Shown here piece by piece: positions 26,514 through 35,384 of a stretch of DNA of 64,000 bases; position 1 is the stretch's first letter; each line of letters opens with the position of its first letter. Location of the stretch: assembly GCA_026399835.1 (NCBI GenBank), contig JAPLQE010000047.1, positions 41,885-105,884 of the forward strand, read 5' to 3'. This DNA is from Burkholderiales bacterium (GTDB lineage Bacteria > Pseudomonadota > Gammaproteobacteria > Burkholderiales > Burkholderiaceae_E). The notes under the pieces are model-generated. The model was given only the letters and a program-made list of their open reading frames with translations. It was not told the origin of the DNA and made no database searches. The position numbers and the translations under genes were made by a program.

Positions 26514-27412
26514 TGCGGGCCTCCGGCGGGCGCCGCGGTCCGGGCGCCGCCCGCCGGAGCCGGCGCCAGAGGCAGCCGCTCGGCGATGGTGATCCGGTGC
26601 AGCAGCCGGCGGTGGCCCTCGTAGCCGCCGGTGGCCGCATGCACCAGGCGCCGGTTGTCCCACAGCACCAGCATCCCGGGCTGCCAGCGGTGGCGGTAGA
26701 CGAACTCCGGCTTCTTCTGGTGCTCGAAGAGCATCCGCAGCACGTCGGCCGACTCGGCCTCGTCCATGCCGTCGATGCCGATGGTGTAGCCGGGGCTGAC
26801 GAAGAGGGTCACGCGTCCTGTCTCGGGGTGCGCGCGGCCGATCGGATGCAGACGCGTGGCGAGCGCGTCGTCGCCGAAGCGGATCGCCATCGAGCGGCCG
26901 CGCGCGCGGTCGCGCTCGCCGTACATGCCGTCGCGGGCGTAGCCGCGGCGTGCCGAGTGCACGCCGAGCCGCTCGCGCAGCGCCGCGCGGTCGGCCGCGG
27001 GCAGTGCGTCCCAGGCCGCTGCGCCGCAGGCGAACAGCGTGTCGCCGCCGACCGGCGGCACGATGGTGCCGTAGAGCGCCGTGCCCGCCGGCGGCACCGG
27101 CAGGAAGCTCCAGTCGGAGTGCCAGGTCTCGGCGAAGATCGGCGCCGCCTCGTCGGCCTCGCGGCGGATCTCGACGACGTGCGCATGGCCGGGGATCGGC
27201 GCGATGAAGGGGTCGTCGCCGCGCGGCCCGAGACCGAGCGTGAAGCGCTCGAGGTCGGGGATCGACATCCGCTGGTCGGGGAAGGCGAGCACGCCGTGCT
27301 CGAGCCAGGCGGCGCGCAGCTCGGCCATCGTGGCCTCGTCGAGCGTGTCCGACAGGTCCGGGCCGCGCACGACGGCGCCGCAGGCCGCCCCGGTCGGTTC
27401 TAGGGTGATCAT
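26510..27412 (-). CDS. TauD/TfdA-family Fe(II)/2-oxoglutarate dioxygenase
   Basis: 300 residues. The iron triad is H98 and D100 (ETWHSDWSF) with distal H258 (NRRLVHAATG), and R269 or R273 in the following helix can bind 2-oxoglutarate. N-terminal and core sequence follow TfdA-type enzymes that hydroxylate or cleave small acids in the cytoplasm. It is the first gene of the operon and its stop overlaps the P450 start. Together with the P450 and diiron protein it makes three unrelated oxygen-activating iron enzymes in one transcript. Confidence 0.9.
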   Translation of the reverse strand: MITLEPTGAACGAVVRGPDLSDTLDEATMAELRAAWLEHGVLAFPDQRMSIPDLERFTLGLGPRGDDPFIAPIPGHAHVVEIRREADEAAPIFAETWHSDWSFLPVPPAGTALYGTIVPPVGGDTLFACGAAAWDALPAADRAALRERLGVHSARRGYARDGMYGERDRARGRSMAIRFGDDALATRLHPIGRAHPETGRVTLFVSPGYTIGIDGMDEAESADVLRMLFEHQKKPEFVYRHRWQPGMLVLWDNRRLVHAATGGYEGHRRLLHRITIAERLPLAPAPAGGARTAAPAGGPH

Positions 27413-27552
27413 CCGCGGCGTCTCCGTGGGGCATTCCGTGGGACTGGCCCCGGTCGGTCGCGCGGGGCGACAGCCGAGGTCCGTTCCGACCGATTCTTCG
27501 CGATGCCCTGCGGCGGGTCAAGCGCGGCACGTGCCGATCGACCGGCGGCGGC

Positions 27553-29127
27553 TCACTCATCGTCGAAGCCGAGCGCGAGCTGCCGGGCGTCGGGGTCGGA
27601 CGCGGTCCGGGCACGGGGCCGGCGCACCGGCTCGCGCTGCGGATGCCGGCTGCCATGGCGCGACCAGACCTGCTGCGCGACGCGCTGCGCCCCGGGCGCA
27701 CGGCGGGCGGCCCAGACGCGGTCGCGGGCCTCGCGCGCGGCGCTCGCCCAGTCGACGATCGGCGGCGGGTAGTCGGCCGTGCCCAGCTCGGGGAGCCACG
27801 CGCGCACGAAGCGCCCCTCGGGATCCTGATCGTGCTGCTGGCGCGCCGGGCTGTAGACGCGGGTGGCGTTGATGCCGGTGACGCCGGACTGCATGTGCAG
27901 CTGCGGCCAGTGGATGCCCGGCTCGTAGTCGACGAAGCGGCGCGCCAGCACCAGACCGGGCTCGCGCCAGTGCAGCCACAGCGGGTAGGCGGCGACCGAG
28001 ACCAGCATCGCGCGCATCCGGAAGTTCAGCCAGCCGGTGGCGTCCAGCATGCGCATGCAGGCATCGACGATCGGCCAGCCGGTGCGGCCGTCGCGCCAGG
28101 CTGCGAGCCGGGCGCGCTCGGCGGGGTCGAGCTCGCCCTCGTTGCGCAGGCCGTCGAAGCCGCGATGCGGGTTGCGATGCTCGATCGCGGGCTCTGACTC
28201 GAGCTTCTGGATGAAGTGGCAGTGCCAGTGCAGCCGCGACTCGAAGGACTTCAGGCCAGCGCGGCGGGCCGGATCGGTCTCGCCGCGGCGCACCGCCCAG
28301 GTCGCCTGCGCCAGCTCGCGGACCGACACGGTGCCGAGCGCCAGATGGGGCGAGAGCCGCGAGCAGTCGTCCGGGGCGGTCAGCGGCGAGGCCATGCCGG
28401 CGCGGTACCGTGCGAGCGGCGCGTCGAGGAAGCGCTCGAGGCAGGCGATCGCCTCGCTGCGCCCGCCGCGCTGGCGCAGCCGCGCGTCGGGCTCGCCGGG
28501 ATAGCGCGTGGCGGGGTCGGGGACGGCGGCCAGGCCGGGGGCCGGGCCGATGTCGACGCCGCGGCTGCGGCCGTCGAGCCTGCCCGGCCCCTCGTGCCCC
28601 TCGTGCCCGCCCTGCCCGAGGCGCGAGCCGCCGGTCGGCGGCGGGCGCAGTGCCCCGGGCGCCGCGCAGGTCGGGGCCTGCATCCGGGCCATCCAGGCCG
28701 CGCTCCAGCGGTCCCGGTCGTCGAGGCGGCGCACCACGCCGTTGGCCGGAACCTCGGTCCAGCGCAGCCCGCGCGCCCGCATCCAGACGCCCACCGCGCG
28801 GTCGCGTGCGTAGCTGGCCGCATTGCCGGTCTCCTCGTGCGACAGCAGCTCGAAGTCGCCGAAGCGCCGGTGCAGCGCCGCCAGCACGGCGCAGGCGTCG
28901 CCCTGCGCGGTCCACAGCCGGCTGCCGAGCGCGGCGAGCGCCGCGTCGAGCTCGTGCAGGCATTCGCGCACGAAGCCGAGGTGGCGGGCGGACGCGTCCG
29001 GCGCGTCGAGCAGCGCCGGCTCGGCGATCCACAGCGGCAGCACCGGCACGCCGGCCGCGGCCGCCCGTGCCAGCGGCGCATGGTCGACCGCCCGCAGGTC
29101 GCGCTTGAACCAGACGATGTTGAGCAT
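27553..29127 (-). CDS. Photolyase/cryptochrome-family flavoprotein
   Basis: 524 residues from the ATG at 29127. The N-terminal alpha/beta domain begins MLNIVWFKRDLRAVDHAPL. The FAD domain includes RLSPHLALGTVS, ESRLHWHCHF, GWPIVDACMRML and LHMQSGVTGINATRVYSP. The last motif differs from classical CPD photolyases (usual TGTDAAPYFRIFNP region) and marks a separate bacterial subgroup. A linker of about 60 residues between the domains (about 155-215) is rich in Gly and Pro. These proteins repair UV dimers with light or sense light. It is divergent from aroG with a short GC-rich gap. Confidence 0.9.
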   Translation of the reverse strand: MLNIVWFKRDLRAVDHAPLARAAAAGVPVLPLWIAEPALLDAPDASARHLGFVRECLHELDAALAALGSRLWTAQGDACAVLAALHRRFGDFELLSHEETGNAASYARDRAVGVWMRARGLRWTEVPANGVVRRLDDRDRWSAAWMARMQAPTCAAPGALRPPPTGGSRLGQGGHEGHEGPGRLDGRSRGVDIGPAPGLAAVPDPATRYPGEPDARLRQRGGRSEAIACLERFLDAPLARYRAGMASPLTAPDDCSRLSPHLALGTVSVRELAQATWAVRRGETDPARRAGLKSFESRLHWHCHFIQKLESEPAIEHRNPHRGFDGLRNEGELDPAERARLAAWRDGRTGWPIVDACMRMLDATGWLNFRMRAMLVSVAAYPLWLHWREPGLVLARRFVDYEPGIHWPQLHMQSGVTGINATRVYSPARQQHDQDPEGRFVRAWLPELGTADYPPPIVDWASAAREARDRVWAARRAPGAQRVAQQVWSRHGSRHPQREPVRRPRARTASDPDARQLALGFDDE

Positions 29128-29265
29128 CTTCGACTGACGCGACGGGAGGGCGCGAGTTGCACCCGCGGCCCGCCCCCGCGGGCGGCGCCCCGGCGGCCGC
29201 GGGGCCGTCGCCCGTGCCCGGGCCGCTAGACTCCCGACTCCGACCGCCTGCCCCGAGCCCGACCG

Positions 29266-30378
29266 ATGTCCTCCGAAGCCGCCGCCGCAGCCCCGAACGA
29301 CCGCACCTCGCTGACCGATGACGCCCGCGTCGATCAGGTCCAGCTGCTGCCCCCGCCCGAGCACCTGATCCGCTTCTTCCCGATCCAGGGCACCCCGGTC
29401 GAGGCACTGGTGGCCGACACCCGCGAGCGCATCCGGGCGATCCTGCAGGGCCGCGACGACCGCCTGCTGGTGGTGGTCGGTCCCTGCTCCATCCACGATC
29501 CGGCCTCGGCGCTCGAGTACGCGCGGCGCCTGGCGCGCGAGCGCGAGCGGCTGGGCGACCGGCTTGAGGTGGTGATGCGGGTCTACTTCGAGAAGCCGCG
29601 CACGACCGTCGGCTGGAAGGGGCTGATCAACGACCCGTACCTGGACGGGAGCTTCCGCATCAACGAGGGCCTGCGCATCGCGCGCCAGCTGATGATCGAC
29701 ATCGCGCGGCTGGGCGTGCCGGCCGGCAGCGAGCTGCTGGACACGGTCTCGCCGCAGTACATCGGCGACCTGGTCGCCTGGGGCGCGATCGGTGCACGGA
29801 CCACCGAGAGCCAGGTGCACCGCGAGCTCGCGTCCGGCTCGTCGGCGCCGATCGGCTTCAAGAACGGCACCGACGGCAACGTGAAGGTCGCGATCGACGC
29901 GATCCAGGCCGCGCGCTGCACGCACACCTTCCTGGGCGTCCACAAGAACGGCGGCGTCGCGATGGTCCGCACCACCGGCAACCCTGACTGCCACGCGATC
30001 CTGCGCGGCGGCAAGGCGCCCAACTGCGACGCGGCGAGCGTCGCCGCCGCCTGCGAGGCACTCGCCGCGGCCGGGCTCGTGCCCTCGCTGATGGTCGATT
30101 GCTCGCACGCCAACAGCGCCAAGCGCCACGAGCGGCAGCTCGACGTCGCGACCGATCTCGCCGCCCAGGTGGCCGGTGGCAGTCGCCACGTGTTCGGTAC
30201 GATGCTCGAGAGCCACCTCGAGGCCGGTGCGCAGCCGTTCGTGCCCGGCCGCGACGATCCGTCGACGCTGCGGCGCGGCCAGAGCATCACCGACGCCTGC
30301 CTCGGCTGGGACGAGACGGCGGTCGCGCTCGAGCGGCTCGCCGAGGCGGTGGCCAGGCGCCGCGCCGCGTCGGCCTGA
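29266..30378 (+). CDS. aroG: 3-Deoxy-7-phosphoheptulonate synthase (class I DAHP synthase)
   Basis: 370 residues. First enzyme of the shikimate pathway, joining phosphoenolpyruvate and erythrose 4-phosphate. Family motifs are VVGPCSIHDPASALEYA, MRVYFEKPRTTVGWKGL, IGARTTESQVHRELASG, GFKNGTDGN and MVDCSHANS. Metal-binding residues are provided by the Cys in GPCSIHD and later His/Glu/Asp. The length equals the feedback-regulated AroF/G/H group. A possible -10 TAGACT lies at 29227-29232. It stands alone as a monocistronic gene; the next gene has its own putative -10. Confidence 0.96.
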   Translation: MSSEAAAAAPNDRTSLTDDARVDQVQLLPPPEHLIRFFPIQGTPVEALVADTRERIRAILQGRDDRLLVVVGPCSIHDPASALEYARRLARERERLGDRLEVVMRVYFEKPRTTVGWKGLINDPYLDGSFRINEGLRIARQLMIDIARLGVPAGSELLDTVSPQYIGDLVAWGAIGARTTESQVHRELASGSSAPIGFKNGTDGNVKVAIDAIQAARCTHTFLGVHKNGGVAMVRTTGNPDCHAILRGGKAPNCDAASVAAACEALAAAGLVPSLMVDCSHANSAKRHERQLDVATDLAAQVAGGSRHVFGTMLESHLEAGAQPFVPGRDDPSTLRRGQSITDACLGWDETAVALERLAEAVARRRAASA

Positions 30379-30467
30379 AGGGCCGCTGCTGCGCGCGTCG
30401 GCCGTCGCGCCTACACTGCACGGACCGCGGTCGCCCGACCGGTCGCGGCTTCCCGGAGGAGACCCGA

Positions 30468-31445
30468 TTGATCCCGATGCTGCGACGCGGCCTGGCCGCT
30501 CTCGTGATGGCGCTGCCGCTGGCCGCCGCCGCCCAGGCCGACGCCTGGCCCAACCGCACCGTGCGCCTGGTGGCGCCGTTCCCGCCCGGCGGCACCGCCG
30601 ACCTGCTGGCGCGCGTGTTCGCGCAGCCGCTGTCGCAGGCGCTCGGGCAGCCGGTGATCGTCGAGAACCGCGCCGGCGCGAGCGGCTCGGTCGGCACCGG
30701 CTTCGTCGCCAAGTCGCCGCCCGACGGGTACACCTTCGTGGTCGTCTTCGACACGCACGCGGTCAACCCGAGCCTGATCCCGAACCTGCCCTTCGACACC
30801 AAGGCCGACCTCGCGCCGGTGATGCTGGTGGCGACCGGCGCGATGGTGATCACCGGGCACTCGAGCGCGCAGCCGTACAAGACCTTCTCGGACCTGCTCG
30901 CGGCCTCGAAGGCCAAGCCCGGCCTGCCCCAGTACGGCACGATCGGCTCGGGCAGCCTGGCGCACCTCGCCATCACCCAGATGGGCGCGCAGGCCGGCTT
31001 CACCGGCACGCACGTGCCCTACAAGGGGGGCGGCCCGCTGGCGCAGGACGCGTTCGCCGGCCACGTGCCGATCGCGATCGGGAGCATCGCGCTGCTCGCG
31101 CCGCACATCCGCAGCGGCGCGCTGGTGCCGCTGGCGGTGACCACCGCCAGCCGCGATCCGGTGCTGCCGAACGTGCCGACCGTCGCCGAGGCCGGCGTGC
31201 CCGGCTTCGAGGCGACCGCCTGGTGGGGCGTGCTCGCACCCGCGAAGACGCCGCCGGCGATCGTCGCGCGGATGAACGCCGAACTCACGAAGATCCTGCG
31301 CGACCCTCAGATCGCCGAGCGCCTCGGCGGCCAGGGCATGAACATCGTGGCCTCATCGCCGGACGCGTTCGCGAAGTTCATCGACGAGCAGGCCGCGAAG
31401 TGGGCCCGCGTCGTGCGCGAGCACGGCATCAAGGCCGGCGACTGA
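30468..31445 (+). CDS. Bug-family tripartite tricarboxylate transporter receptor
   Basis: 325 residues. The TTG at 30468 is favoured because GGAGGA lies seven bases before it; an ATG at 30477 is in frame but too far. The signal peptide (about 1-24, ending AAAAQA) sends it to the periplasm. The Bug pattern is clear: WPNRTVRLVAPFPPGGTADL, VIVENRAGASGSVG, and GTIGSGSLAHL. Many Bug proteins are orphans that bind a range of carboxylates; no TctA/TctB genes are in the window. A -10-like TACACT lies at 30410-30415. Confidence 0.92.
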   Translation: MIPMLRRGLAALVMALPLAAAAQADAWPNRTVRLVAPFPPGGTADLLARVFAQPLSQALGQPVIVENRAGASGSVGTGFVAKSPPDGYTFVVVFDTHAVNPSLIPNLPFDTKADLAPVMLVATGAMVITGHSSAQPYKTFSDLLAASKAKPGLPQYGTIGSGSLAHLAITQMGAQAGFTGTHVPYKGGGPLAQDAFAGHVPIAIGSIALLAPHIRSGALVPLAVTTASRDPVLPNVPTVAEAGVPGFEATAWWGVLAPAKTPPAIVARMNAELTKILRDPQIAERLGGQGMNIVASSPDAFAKFIDEQAAKWARVVREHGIKAGD

Positions 31446-31466
31446 CGGACGGAGCGGGCGGCGCGT

Positions 31467-32132
31467 TCAGCGCCCCCGCGGCTCGATCGCGCGCAGGAAC
31501 TCGGCGCGGTCGCGGTCCGAGCGCTCGAAGCTGCCGGCGAAGGCCTGCGTGACCACGCGCTCGTCGCCGCGGCGGTCCTCGCCCAGCAGCAGGCAGAGCT
31601 GCTCGGCCTCGATCACGCAGGCCGCGCCGCGTGCCTGCCCGTGCGCCACCAGCGCCTCGGCGATGTCGCGGGTCATCCACTCCTGGTAGGTGAAGCGGTG
31701 GCCGATCGCGTCGACCATCCGCGCGATCCGGCCGAAGCCGTGCAGGCGCCCGCCGGGGATGTAGCCGACGTGCGCCACGCCGCGGAACGGCACCAGGTGG
31801 TGCGGGCACACGCCGTGGACCGCGATGCCCCGGATCACCACCATGTCGTCGCGCGTGTCGGCGAAGCCCTCGCCGAGCGCCGCCGCCGGATCGAGGTCGT
31901 AGCCGCCGAGCAGCCGACGCTGCCAGAGCTCGCGCACCCGCTGCGGCGTGCGGCCCATGTGGCTGGCGTCGGGCGCGAGGCCGCAGGCGCGCAGCAGCTC
32001 GCCGATCGCGCGCTCGAAGGCGGGCGCGTCGAAGGCATCCCGTCGCGCGATGCCGATGCCGATGCCGGCGGGCGCGGCGGGTGCGGGGTCGTGATCGTGA
32101 CCGTGCGAAGGGTCGCAGGGGGGCGGGTGCAT
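31467..32132 (-). CDS. folE: GTP cyclohydrolase I
   Basis: 221 residues. It opens folate/pterin synthesis by converting GTP to dihydroneopterin triphosphate. The zinc ligands are C109 and H112 in VCPHHLVPF and C180 in EAEQLCLLLG. The motif is slightly off the usual S-x-CEHH form. The N terminus is unusual: CDPSHGHDHDP (residues 6-16) is Cys/His-rich and could bind metal. RFTYQEWMTRDIAEAL and ERSDRDRAEFL match the family C terminus. It is divergent from the PhoX-type gene. Confidence 0.92.
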   Translation of the reverse strand: MHPPPCDPSHGHDHDPAPAAPAGIGIGIARRDAFDAPAFERAIGELLRACGLAPDASHMGRTPQRVRELWQRRLLGGYDLDPAAALGEGFADTRDDMVVIRGIAVHGVCPHHLVPFRGVAHVGYIPGGRLHGFGRIARMVDAIGHRFTYQEWMTRDIAEALVAHGQARGAACVIEAEQLCLLLGEDRRGDERVVTQAFAGSFERSDRDRAEFLRAIEPRGR

Positions 32133-32342
32133 GACGGCAGGCTCCGGAGGCCCGGCCATCCTACAGGCGTCGCGGCGCGCGGTGCGAGTGCGCAGCCCGT
32201 CGATGCGCACCGGCCCGCGGCCCTGCCCGCGATTCGCTTGCGGGCCGTGCCGCGCCTCCGTATCGTCGTTCCGGCAGCGCCGCGCGAGTGCATGGCGCTG
32301 CGCGGGACACACGACACCGGACGAGACGAGACGCGACGAGAC

Positions 32343-34262
32343 ATGCCCAAGCCCTTCGAGGAGATGGAAGACAGCAACCGGTCGGCCAACGCCGACATCC
32401 ATTCGCTGTCGTCGCCGGCCCGGCGCACGGTGCTCGGCGGCGCCCTCGGCGCCGCGAGCGCCGCCGCCTTCGGGTCGCTCTTCGCCGGCTGCGCGACCTC
32501 GACTGGATCGCCCGGCGCGATGGCGCGCACCGCCGGCTTCGTCCCGAGCTTCGAGCCGATCCCGGTCGGCACCGGCGATCGGCTCGTCGTCCCGAAGGGC
32601 TACGTCGCCGAGGCGATCGCGCCCTGGGGCGAGCCGGTGGGGCTGGCGGGTCGGATGCCGGCCTGGCGCGACGACGCCTCGAACACCGCCGACGAGCAGG
32701 CCGCGCAGATGGGCATGCACCACGACGGCCTGCACTACGTGCCGCTCGACGGCAGCGCCCGCGGGCTGCTGGTGACGAACCACGAGTACGTCGACGACGG
32801 CCTGCTGCACCAGGACGGCGTGAAGACCTGGAGCGCCGAGAAGGTCCGCAAGGCGCAGGCCGCCCACGGCGTGTCGGTCATCGAGGTCGCGCTGCGCGAC
32901 GGCCGCTGGTCGATGGTGCTGCCGAGCCCGTACGCGCGCCGCTTCACCGCGGCCTCGCCCTTCGCGGTCGGCGGACCGGCCGCGGGCCACCGGCTAATGC
33001 GCACCGCCGCCGACCCGGAGGGTCGCACCGTGCTCGGCACGCTGAACAACTGCGCGAGCGGCATGACCCCCTGGGGCACCTACCTGTCGGGCGAGGAGAA
33101 CTTCGCGGTCTACTTCGACGGCGGCGAGCAGCGCGACGCCCACCAGCGCCGCTGGGGCGTGCCGGTCCGCAGCGGCTACCGCTGGGCCGAGCACGACGAG
33201 CGTTTCGACGCGCGCCGCCATCCGAACGAGGTCAACCGCTTCGGCTGGGTCGTCGAGATCGACCCGACCGATCCGGGCTCGATGCCGGTCAAGCGCACCG
33301 CACTCGGCCGCGCCGCACACGAGGGCGCCTGGGTCGCGACGACCGCGGACGGCCGCGCGGTGGTGTACTCGGGCGAGGACGCGCGCTTCGAGTACATCTA
33401 CAAGTTCGTCAGCCGCGACCGCATGGCGCCCGGCGGCGCGAAGGCCAACCGCGAGTTGCTCGACCACGGCGTCCTGCACGTCGCGCGCTTCGAGGCCGAC
33501 GGCAGCGGCCGCTGGCTGCCGATGCTGCACGGCCAGGGCCCGCTGACCGCGGCCAACGGCTTCGCCGACCCGGGCGAGGTGCTGATCAAGGCGCGGCAGG
33601 CGAGCGACCTGCTCGGCGCGACCAAGATGGACCGGCCCGAGTGGCTCGCGATCGATCAGGCGCGCCGCGAGGTGTTCTGCACGCTGACCAACAACGCCTC
33701 GCGCGGCCAGCCGGGCCTGCCCGGCGTGGATGCCGCGAACCCGCGGGCGAACAACAGCATGGGCGGGGTGATCCGCTGGACCGAGGACCACGACTTCGAC
33801 GCGACCACCTTCTCCTGGAGCCACCTCGTGCTGGCGGGCGACCCGGCCAACGAGCGCGCCGAGGCCCGCGGCAACGTCAAGGGCGACATCTTCGGCTGCC
33901 CTGACGGGCTGATGCTCGACGCGCGCGGCCTGCTGTGGATCCAGACCGATGCGCACGCGACCCAGATGTACCAGGGCGAGTTCCGCAGCATCGGCAACAA
34001 CCAGATGCTCGCCTGCGACCTGCGTACCGGCGAGATCCGGCGCTTCCTGACCGGGCCGACGAACTGCGAGGTCACCGGGGCCACGCTCACGCCCGACCTG
34101 GCGACGATGTTCGTCAACATCCAGCATCCGGGCGAGACGCCGAGCGACCGGAGCGATCCCGATGCGCCGACCCGCTTCTCGACCTGGCCGGGCGGCAGCT
34201 CGCGGCCGCGCTCGGCGACCGTCGTGATACGGCGCGCCGACGGCGGGCCGATCGGCAGCTGA
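32343..34262 (+). CDS. PhoX-family (DUF839) alkaline phosphatase, Tat-exported
   Basis: 639 residues. The Tat signal is SSPARRTVLGGALGAASAAA at about 23-45, followed by FAGCA. PhoX-type sequence includes VTNHEYVDDGLLH, GTLNNCASGMTPWGTYLSGEEN, EVNRFGWVVEIDP and GDIFGCPDGLMLDARG, which in known members hold Ca and Fe ions. These enzymes release phosphate from esters in the periplasm. Upstream DNA is rich in GACGAGAC repeats and has no clear Pho box. The assignment is firm at family level; some DUF839 proteins have no proven phosphatase activity. Confidence 0.9.
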   Translation: MPKPFEEMEDSNRSANADIHSLSSPARRTVLGGALGAASAAAFGSLFAGCATSTGSPGAMARTAGFVPSFEPIPVGTGDRLVVPKGYVAEAIAPWGEPVGLAGRMPAWRDDASNTADEQAAQMGMHHDGLHYVPLDGSARGLLVTNHEYVDDGLLHQDGVKTWSAEKVRKAQAAHGVSVIEVALRDGRWSMVLPSPYARRFTAASPFAVGGPAAGHRLMRTAADPEGRTVLGTLNNCASGMTPWGTYLSGEENFAVYFDGGEQRDAHQRRWGVPVRSGYRWAEHDERFDARRHPNEVNRFGWVVEIDPTDPGSMPVKRTALGRAAHEGAWVATTADGRAVVYSGEDARFEYIYKFVSRDRMAPGGAKANRELLDHGVLHVARFEADGSGRWLPMLHGQGPLTAANGFADPGEVLIKARQASDLLGATKMDRPEWLAIDQARREVFCTLTNNASRGQPGLPGVDAANPRANNSMGGVIRWTEDHDFDATTFSWSHLVLAGDPANERAEARGNVKGDIFGCPDGLMLDARGLLWIQTDAHATQMYQGEFRSIGNNQMLACDLRTGEIRRFLTGPTNCEVTGATLTPDLATMFVNIQHPGETPSDRSDPDAPTRFSTWPGGSSRPRSATVVIRRADGGPIGS

Positions 34263-34396
34263 GCGCTTCGGGCCGCGCGGGGCACGCGCGGATCGTTCTG
34301 TCCTGAAGAAGGATCGCGGAAAAACAATGAATTGGATCGAACTGATCCGACTGCCTAGCGTCGGGTTCCCTGCTGCCCGTCCGAGCGGACCCTGCC

Positions 34397-35371
34397 ATGC
34401 CCGGCCTCGACCTCCTGCTGTCCAACCTGCTCCAGCCGATCGTGCTGGCGTTCCTGCTCGGCGCCATCGCCGGCTTCGTGCGCAGCGAGCTCGAGCTGCC
34501 CGATGCGGTCATCAAGCTGCTGTCGATCTACCTGCTGTTCTCGCTCGGCCTGACCGGCGGCCGCGAGCTCGCCCGCACCGAAGCCGGTGACGTGCTGCCG
34601 CTGATCGCGGCGACGCTGCTGATGACCTTCGCGATCCCGACCGTCGTCTACCAGCTGCTGCGGCGCCTCGGCCGCTTCGACGTGTCGAACGCCGCAGCGC
34701 TCGCGGCGCACTACGGCTCGGTGTCGACTGCGACCTTCTTCGCGTCGATGAGCTTCGCCTCGGCGATGGGTGCGCCCGCGGAGGGCTACATGGCCGCGAT
34801 GGTCGCGCTGATGGAGTTCGGCGTGATCTATTCGCTCGCGATCGCACGGGTGGCGACCGGCCGGCAGGGCGGCACCGGCGTGCGGGTCGCGGAGCTCGTG
34901 CTGAGCGTGGTCCGCGGCCGGGGCATCCTGCTGCTCGCCGGCGGCATGACGATCGGCGCGCTCGCCACCGACACGCAGTGGGCGCAGATCTCGCCGTTCT
35001 ACGAGGGCCTGTTCCGCGGGATGCTGATGCTCTTCCTGCTCGAGATGGGCATCACCGCGGCGCGGCAGGCCAAGGCCTTCCGCGAGGTGGGCCGCTTCAT
35101 GCTCGCCTTCGGCGTCCTGATGCCGATCCTCAACGGGCTGGTCGGCGTGGCGCTCGGGCACGCGGTCGGGCTGTCCGTCGGCGGCGCCTTCGTGTTCGGG
35201 GCGATCTGCGCGAGCGCCTCGTTCATCGACGCGCCGGCGGCCTGCCGCGCTTCGCTGCCCGAGGCGAATCCGGGCATCTATCTCACCGCGTCGCTCGGCG
35301 TCACGCTGCCCTTCAACCTGCTCGCGGGCCTGCCGCTGTACTGGTGGTGGTCGGGCTGGCTGGCCGGCTGA
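34397..35371 (+). CDS. SbtA-type sodium-dependent bicarbonate permease family protein
   Basis: 324 residues, about ten membrane spans arranged as an inverted repeat. Family motifs are AAHYGSVSTATFF in the first half and CASASFIDAPAACRASLPEANPG with LGVTLPFNLLAGLPLYW in the second. SbtA in cyanobacteria takes up bicarbonate with Na+. No SbtB-like PII gene and no carbonic anhydrase is adjacent. The 134-b upstream gap contains the hairpin GGATC-GAACT-GATCC. Whether this homologue moves bicarbonate is unknown. Confidence 0.88.
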   Translation: MPGLDLLLSNLLQPIVLAFLLGAIAGFVRSELELPDAVIKLLSIYLLFSLGLTGGRELARTEAGDVLPLIAATLLMTFAIPTVVYQLLRRLGRFDVSNAAALAAHYGSVSTATFFASMSFASAMGAPAEGYMAAMVALMEFGVIYSLAIARVATGRQGGTGVRVAELVLSVVRGRGILLLAGGMTIGALATDTQWAQISPFYEGLFRGMLMLFLLEMGITAARQAKAFREVGRFMLAFGVLMPILNGLVGVALGHAVGLSVGGAFVFGAICASASFIDAPAACRASLPEANPGIYLTASLGVTLPFNLLAGLPLYWWWSGWLAG

Positions 35372-35384
35372 GCGGCGACCCGAT

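Noticed and set aside
34327..34590. Frame starting MNWIELIRL before the SbtA-type gene
   Set aside because: It runs out of frame into the permease, turns Arg/Pro-rich and has no ribosome site; only the first codons look unusual.
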